Part shown: positions 58,981 through 64,000 of the stretch, one piece after another
How the letters are laid out: each line of letters begins with the position of its first letter
Numbering within the stretch: position 1 is the first letter of the stretch
From: Xenopus tropicalis
Lineage: Eukaryota > Chordata > Amphibia > Anura > Pipidae
DNA length: 64,000 bases
Reading direction: 5' to 3'
Assembly: GCF_000004195.4 (NCBI RefSeq)
Contig: NC_030681.2
Span: forward strand, 27,728,982 to 27,792,981
Translations under genes and position numbers: made by a program
Notes under the pieces: generated by a model
What the model was told of the DNA's origin: nothing
Seen by the model: only the letters and a program-made list of their open reading frames with translations
Database searches by the model: none

Positions 58981-61900
58981 ACCTGCATCAACCATACCTT
59001 TCTCCAGTACTAATTCAAAGAAGGGGAGACAGTTAACACTAAAAGCTTCCCAGCAGTTCAAATTTCTGAACGCCATACAGCTCTAAGGGATGTTAGAGTT
59101 TTGCAGCAGGCTCTAACTCCCATTTGAATCATTAATCCCAGGCGTAAATTGCAAGTGGAGGATAAAAGATTCAGGCAATTTTTTTCTTTGTTGGAATGCA
59201 TCAAGCTAGGGTTCGAAACACATTTGTAACAATCATCATCCAAAATCATACTCACCAAAAATGATCTCTAATTAAAATGAAATGCAACAAGTACTCCATC
59301 ATTAAATCCTAAGAAATCATAAAGCAATTTACATTTTATAAAATTCCAAAACCATGTTAGGAAGAGGTTACAGTAGTCAAGGCTGAAAGTGATAGGGGAT
59401 TGAAGTTATGTCATGTGCCCTCTAGTGTTGGACTGGCCCACCAGGATACCAGCAAAACTCCCAGTGGGCCCTCCTGCCAATTGCATGGCCATTCCCTATT
59501 TCTGTATGGGACCAAAGAGGAGAAATAGATGGAAGACTAGAGGCTAACATGTAAATAAAAAAGACTTAGCAAATAAAGAGGTTGGGTGAGGAAAGGAGGA
59601 AAAATAGTTCAGAGAGTGGGCCTAGGGTCTAAGGTTTTCTGGTGGGACGCTGAGGTGCCAGCACACTAGTGCCCTCATTAACAGGTAAACTTTAAAGCAT
59701 AGAGTCCAGTATTGAAAAAATAACATTTTTCTATTATGGCTGGAAGAATTGGCTAATTGAAAGGCAAAAGACAGAGCATTTGTTACTCCATCCATGGTCC
59801 TCAACATGGACTGCAGAGCCATTGATATGAAGGATCATTTAAAGAGAAAATTGGTGACCACATCTCTTGTTTTCCTTAGTGTTCTTTGGGTTTAAGCAAC
59901 AAAGGGAAATCCTCTGAGCAGATCGAGCATGCCCAAGGCCCATGACAGCTGAGAAACAGAAGCACAAAAAAGCGCAAGAGTCTGGTTAAAGGCAGGATTA
60001 AAACGCCTGTCCCTTTGAGTGCTAGTATCCTACCATGCCCTAAAGCATTCTGCATAGGAAGGTATTGATCTTGTACACATCTTGGCGCATTTGTACTGGT
60101 ACAAGGGTTAATAGTAAAAAAACTATAGCACCCTAACTGAGAAATAGCTTCTTGAAACATTAAATAATAACCTAAGCTATGTTCCATGGTACACAGTAGT
60201 ACAGAGGAACTCACTGCATGTATTGCAACCAATGCAGGGATCTCTGTATTTAAAGCAAGGCTTGGCGTATTGAGCCCCATTCTTGGAGAACAAAGAGCTG
60301 AACCTTATGGATCAGGCATACGCAAGGCAACATGCAAAGTGTGGAAAAGCAGCTGTGCACCCATTTTATCCACTTTGTATGTTGCCCCTGGCTTCTTAAT
60401 TAGGCATATGGTCTTTCATTTAAACTTCTACAATTTAGCTCTGTCACATAAAAATAGCCACATGTAGTCTTTTGTTGCTGTTTTATTGTGGAAATAACAA
60501 AACAGGGAATTGGAGAGTATATCTACTTGGGCCCCCTGCAGGTTGTCACTAAAAGCAAAGGTGATTGCACCAATAAAGGAGATGTGCCATACTGTGGCTT
60601 CCATAGTCCATAGATGAAGGCAATGCTTGGTCCTTCCCAGTGTTTTGTTTAGAGAAAGGTCATGGTGATAAAAACACAAATGGTGTCACATTCTTAACTA
60701 GTGTCTACTTATGGGTGAATCTGATCCAGTCACAACACAACCTGCACTATTTCACAATCAGTGTCGCACACTCGTTGTTGTTATGTGGTTTCAGATAACC
60801 ATGTCGTTGCTCTGTATGCACAGATAGTGATTTGCCTGTCTCCTTCCATGACAAGGGCAGCGTCAATTCTTTGGCCCTCTTAATCCCTTCAATCTTAAGC
60901 CTATTACCTATTTGCCCCTGTCAAATACACTCAACTTTTTTGTGGAAAGAAAAGGCCGCAGCCCGTTTATATGTAACGGTATAAAATATCTTACATACAA
61001 CCCCATTTAACAATAACATATTAATGTCATTAAATAACATAACTTAATGTCCTAATAACATAATATCAATAAGCCACTAAAGGCTGCATTTGTGGAAGCT
61101 GTACCTGCCCCCACTGCAATCAGTTACCTGAGGTTAGAAACCCCCTTTCTCTAACCACCCATTATCCACCGACCTATGGCTGTAATCCCTAGCCTCAGGC
61201 CTAACCTTCCGCCTGCATCTCCTTATCTATGTACCCCTTGGCTGCAACTATGTTCCACAACTTCACATCCTCCTTGTTACCACCTTCAAATAAGGGAGGG
61301 AGGGTGGGAGCTGCTAAAGTAAAATGGCACCTTTCTTTTTTGCTCCTCCCTGCTTATTCCCTCTGCACCTCCTGTTAGCCAGTCACCTACTGGACTACAC
61401 TACCCATAATTCCTAGAACCCCAACACTTTCCCAGGCCTTTTCCTAACCTTGTCGTGGTCCTTAACTCCTGCCTCGCTCTCTTCCGGGGCCCCTTTATCC
61501 ACCAAATAAGGGTTTTTTCCCGCTTTTGATTTTATTGGGCAAATAAACCAGTCCTGCAAAGGCAGTCTGTTTGAAGGAGGCATTGGCTCTATATTTAGCT
61601 GACATATCTGCAGCCTGGCTGCTTGCTCTCTTATGTCTTCATCACCAACTCATATTCACTGTTTTATTTGCACAAAACAAATGCAGGAGTTTGTATTGTG
61701 TCTGTGTTTTCATCTCCTGGAAGCATTCAAAAAGGGTTAATTGTTCCTCAAACAGGCACCAAGAGCTGACTATTAAATTATCCCCAAGCTAAGTGATGTT
61801 TAATAGCAACAAGCGGAAAAGGAATGCGTCTTCATGTCGTCTGGCAAAAGAGCTTGTAAAGTGTCCTTAACACCATTTTAAGGGCACTTGAAAGATTGTA

Positions 61901-62318
61901 AAGATTGCACGTGATGACATCTCAGTTTCAGCACTTTATGGTTCAGATACGATGCTTGTATCCCGTATAGAATGTTATCCGCTGTGCTGAAAGAATTCTT
62001 CATTACAAGTATACCTCAAGGACAACATGTGAGTTAGAACAGAGACTCCAGTTATTGTAAACCTTTTTTTTGTCAGTGCTTTATCATGAGAGAAACTGAC
62101 AAGTCACAATGAAGAGCCCTTGCATCACCACATAACCATGAAGCCAAGAGACGTTACATTCTTTCTGTACAGACAACTGGATCTTACTGAGGGACACTTA
62201 CAGTGTATTCACTGATAGTCCTGTACTGGATTCCAGTGCTGACTGGTGTTCTAGAGTCCTGATCCAATTGTAATTGTCCCTGGCTCTCTGCAAGCATCCT
62301 GGTAGATATTTCCTTATA

Positions 62319-62402
62319 CAGGGCTGTCCAACTGGAGGCTCATGGCCCTCCAAGATTTTTGGCCCTCCAATTTTTTGGCTTTTAATATAATATGGCTTCA
62401 TA
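62319..62402. repeat. hAT end fragment
   Basis: CAGGGCTGTCCAACTGG followed by GGCCCTCCAA resembles the left end of the hAT at 25362. The right end is not seen. Confidence 0.5.
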
Positions 62403-62454
62403 TATGGGGTATGTCATATGATGTGACAACTGGATAGAGAAAAGTATACAGTTC

Positions 62455-62780
62455 TGCCAGGGCTGGAACTAGGGGTAGGCAGAAGAGGCATGTGCCTAGG
62501 GTTGGGGGGTCACTAGTCATTTTTTGTCAATGGAAAGGCAAAATGACAATGCACTTGAGGTGTTTTTAGCTGTGCAATAGCATAAACATTGCCCTACCTT
62601 GTTAGAGAAGCCCCTTTCCACTGTGCTACAACTGTTCTTCATAGTAAAAAAGGGTCCTACGTTGCCAATTCCTTTCAAAACCAGCAGCCACACAGGTTCA
62701 TTGATGGGGGGAGGAGCTCTGAACTGATTGGTTAATGGGGAAGGAAAGGGGCAGTACTACTTCTGTTCTTTTTCCGACCC
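62455..62780. repeat. GGGCTGGAACTAGGG repeat
   Basis: The left end GGGCTGGAACTAGGGGTAGG is the inverse of the end seen at 9828. The interior matches 7300-7680, including AGGTGTTTTTAGCT and CCAATTCCTTTCAAA. Confidence 0.6.
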
Positions 62781-63154
62781 AACAGGAAAATACATTATTT
62801 ATTATTTTTGTTGTTTGTTAACAACAGTCAGCTCATAAGTCGTTCTGGCAAATATAATGATGAGGAGATGCCACAGGGAAATAGGAAAAAGCAGCAACTC
62901 CACCCTTAAGGCAGTTGGCACACGGGAGATTTATTGTCTGCAGTAAAATCTCTACTGTGGGCGACAAATCTCCCTTGTGCGTCCAGCCACTTTGAAAATC
63001 ATTGAGAAGGTATACTCATTATAAGGGTGCCTGGTTAGTGGATGAATAATCTGAAACAATATCTCTTCAGGCCTCAAGAGACAATCATATTATGTATTTA
63101 TTCTGAAGCCACTGTCAGGGTTATAATACTGCTATATGCTTCTAAGTAGCCGGG

Positions 63155-63410
63155 GTTGGACTGGGGGGTGCAGGGCCCACTGGGGCTGCCTCTCCAGGGC
63201 CCCCGCATCCCCCAACGTGCCCGCGTCCCCTGCTGCACCCCCTCCGACGCTGCCCCCCCAACCCCCGCAGGGGCACCCTCCCGACGTCCTCCCCTGAGCG
63301 CGTATAAGTGAAACACGTAAGGGAAGGACAGCGGTGGGCACGGGAGCAGCAACAGGCATTGGGTCTGGGCTGCTGGGGCCCACCGGGTTTTTTCCCTGGT
63401 GTCCCGGCAG
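63155..63410. repeat. GC-rich GGTTGGACTGG repeat
   Basis: GGGGTTGGACTGGGGG..GGGCCCACTGGGGC opens it and GGGGCCCACCGGG closes it. The GC-rich middle gives long open frames on the minus strand that carry no recognisable domain. Confidence 0.5.
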
Positions 63411-64000
63411 CTCTGTCTGACTGTCTGAGTGAAGGTTTTTGCCAGGCAAGGATTCGCTGTAAAATTCCGCATTTTGCCATTGCCGTTTTATTTTTTTACA
63501 AAATGGCTGCAAAAGTTCAACATGAAAAAATAATGGTTTTTAAAATTTTCCCGCAGTTTCAGGACTGATTTACTCATCACTAGTTTTTAGACTTAATTCT
63601 ACTAGATACTGTTCATCACTAGTTCTAAGCCTTTTAAGCTGCACCAACAAAACATGTGCTGCCTTGAGGAAGGAAATATATTTCAAATACAATTTTCTAG
63701 TTTTGAGTTTTTTGAATTTTGAGAAAATTAGCTCAAACCAAGTTTTTTCCCCCATTGCCATCATACTAACCAGAGATTTCACAGAGATGCCATTGCGCTA
63801 AAACTAAATTGTACTATTTATTTTCAATGAATCAGCAAAATCTCAAATCTTTTTTGAATACCTGTAGTTACATTTTGAAACTATGCCCCCGGTGGAAGCT
63901 CACCTACCTGCCCTATTTGTTTATTCAAGCTTTATTAGATTATTTGAAGACAATAGCAATCATGTTCAAAAAGTTATCTTGATTTTAATAAATCAGCCCT

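Larger units (their letters stand above)
54245..64000. other. downstream flank, no gene recognised
   Basis: Nearly 10 kb shows only MITE and hAT fragments (55165, 56093, 57151, 57824, 58797, 62319, 62455, 63155) and unassigned AT-rich sequence. Open frames such as 59876-60280 on the minus strand and 63098-63512 have no recognisable domain. In mammals ISM1 follows SPTLC3, but I see none of its exons. Confidence 0.6.

Noticed and set aside
59205..59222. GGGTTCGAAACAC, like a tRNA B box
   Set aside because: No matching A box or cloverleaf upstream; acceptor stem cannot be drawn.
59876..60280. 134-codon minus-strand frame downstream of sptlc3
   Set aside because: No recognisable family, no exon-like context, and a length attainable by chance in 64 kb.
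63098..63512. Three overlapping minus-strand frames of 112-126 codons
   Set aside because: They sit in a GC-rich dispersed repeat where stops are rare in all frames.

Overview
The window is vertebrate nuclear DNA and most likely comes from the frog genus Xenopus. It is AT-rich and sparsely coding, with GT-AG introns. It is full of repeat families I recognise from Xenopus genomes: TTAA-flanked T2/Kolobok-type MITEs beginning TTAAAGGAACAG, small hAT elements with 8-bp target-site duplications, the ACAGGTATGGGATC MITE, and L2/CR1-type LINE pieces. I cannot tell X. tropicalis from X. laevis here.

One protein-coding gene is supported: the 3' half of sptlc3, the PLP-binding long-chain-base subunit 3 of serine palmitoyltransferase, on the + strand. 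Seven exons (1631-1724, 17420-17525, 22680-22899, 24990-25116, 38970-39105, 42278-42407, 47672-47785) join without a phase break into 308 codons plus a stop. They carry the DEAHS motif, the TFTKS Schiff-base lysine and the GFPATP loop. Residues that separate SPTLC3 from SPTLC2 mostly match SPTLC3. The N-terminal exons lie before base 1.

Layout: 1-1630 is the end of an upstream intron. 1725-47671 is the remaining exons and six introns (15.7, 5.2, 2.1, 13.9, 3.2 and 5.3 kb). 47786 to about 54235 is probably a long 3' UTR ending at a good poly(A) signal. 54.3-64 kb shows repeats and no recognisable exon. No tRNA, rRNA, CRISPR array or prokaryote-type operon was seen.

The interest outside the gene is in repeat architecture. 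There is a MITE nested in a hAT element with intact duplications of both kinds. A hAT MITE contains a perfect 106-bp-arm palindrome. A 112-bp tandem array has grown inside another MITE. A 23-bp minisatellite shows higher-order structure, and a 55-bp minisatellite is largely open in all three forward frames. I see no convincing new genetic system; these are ordinary intronic and intergenic sequences with some unusual repeat structures.
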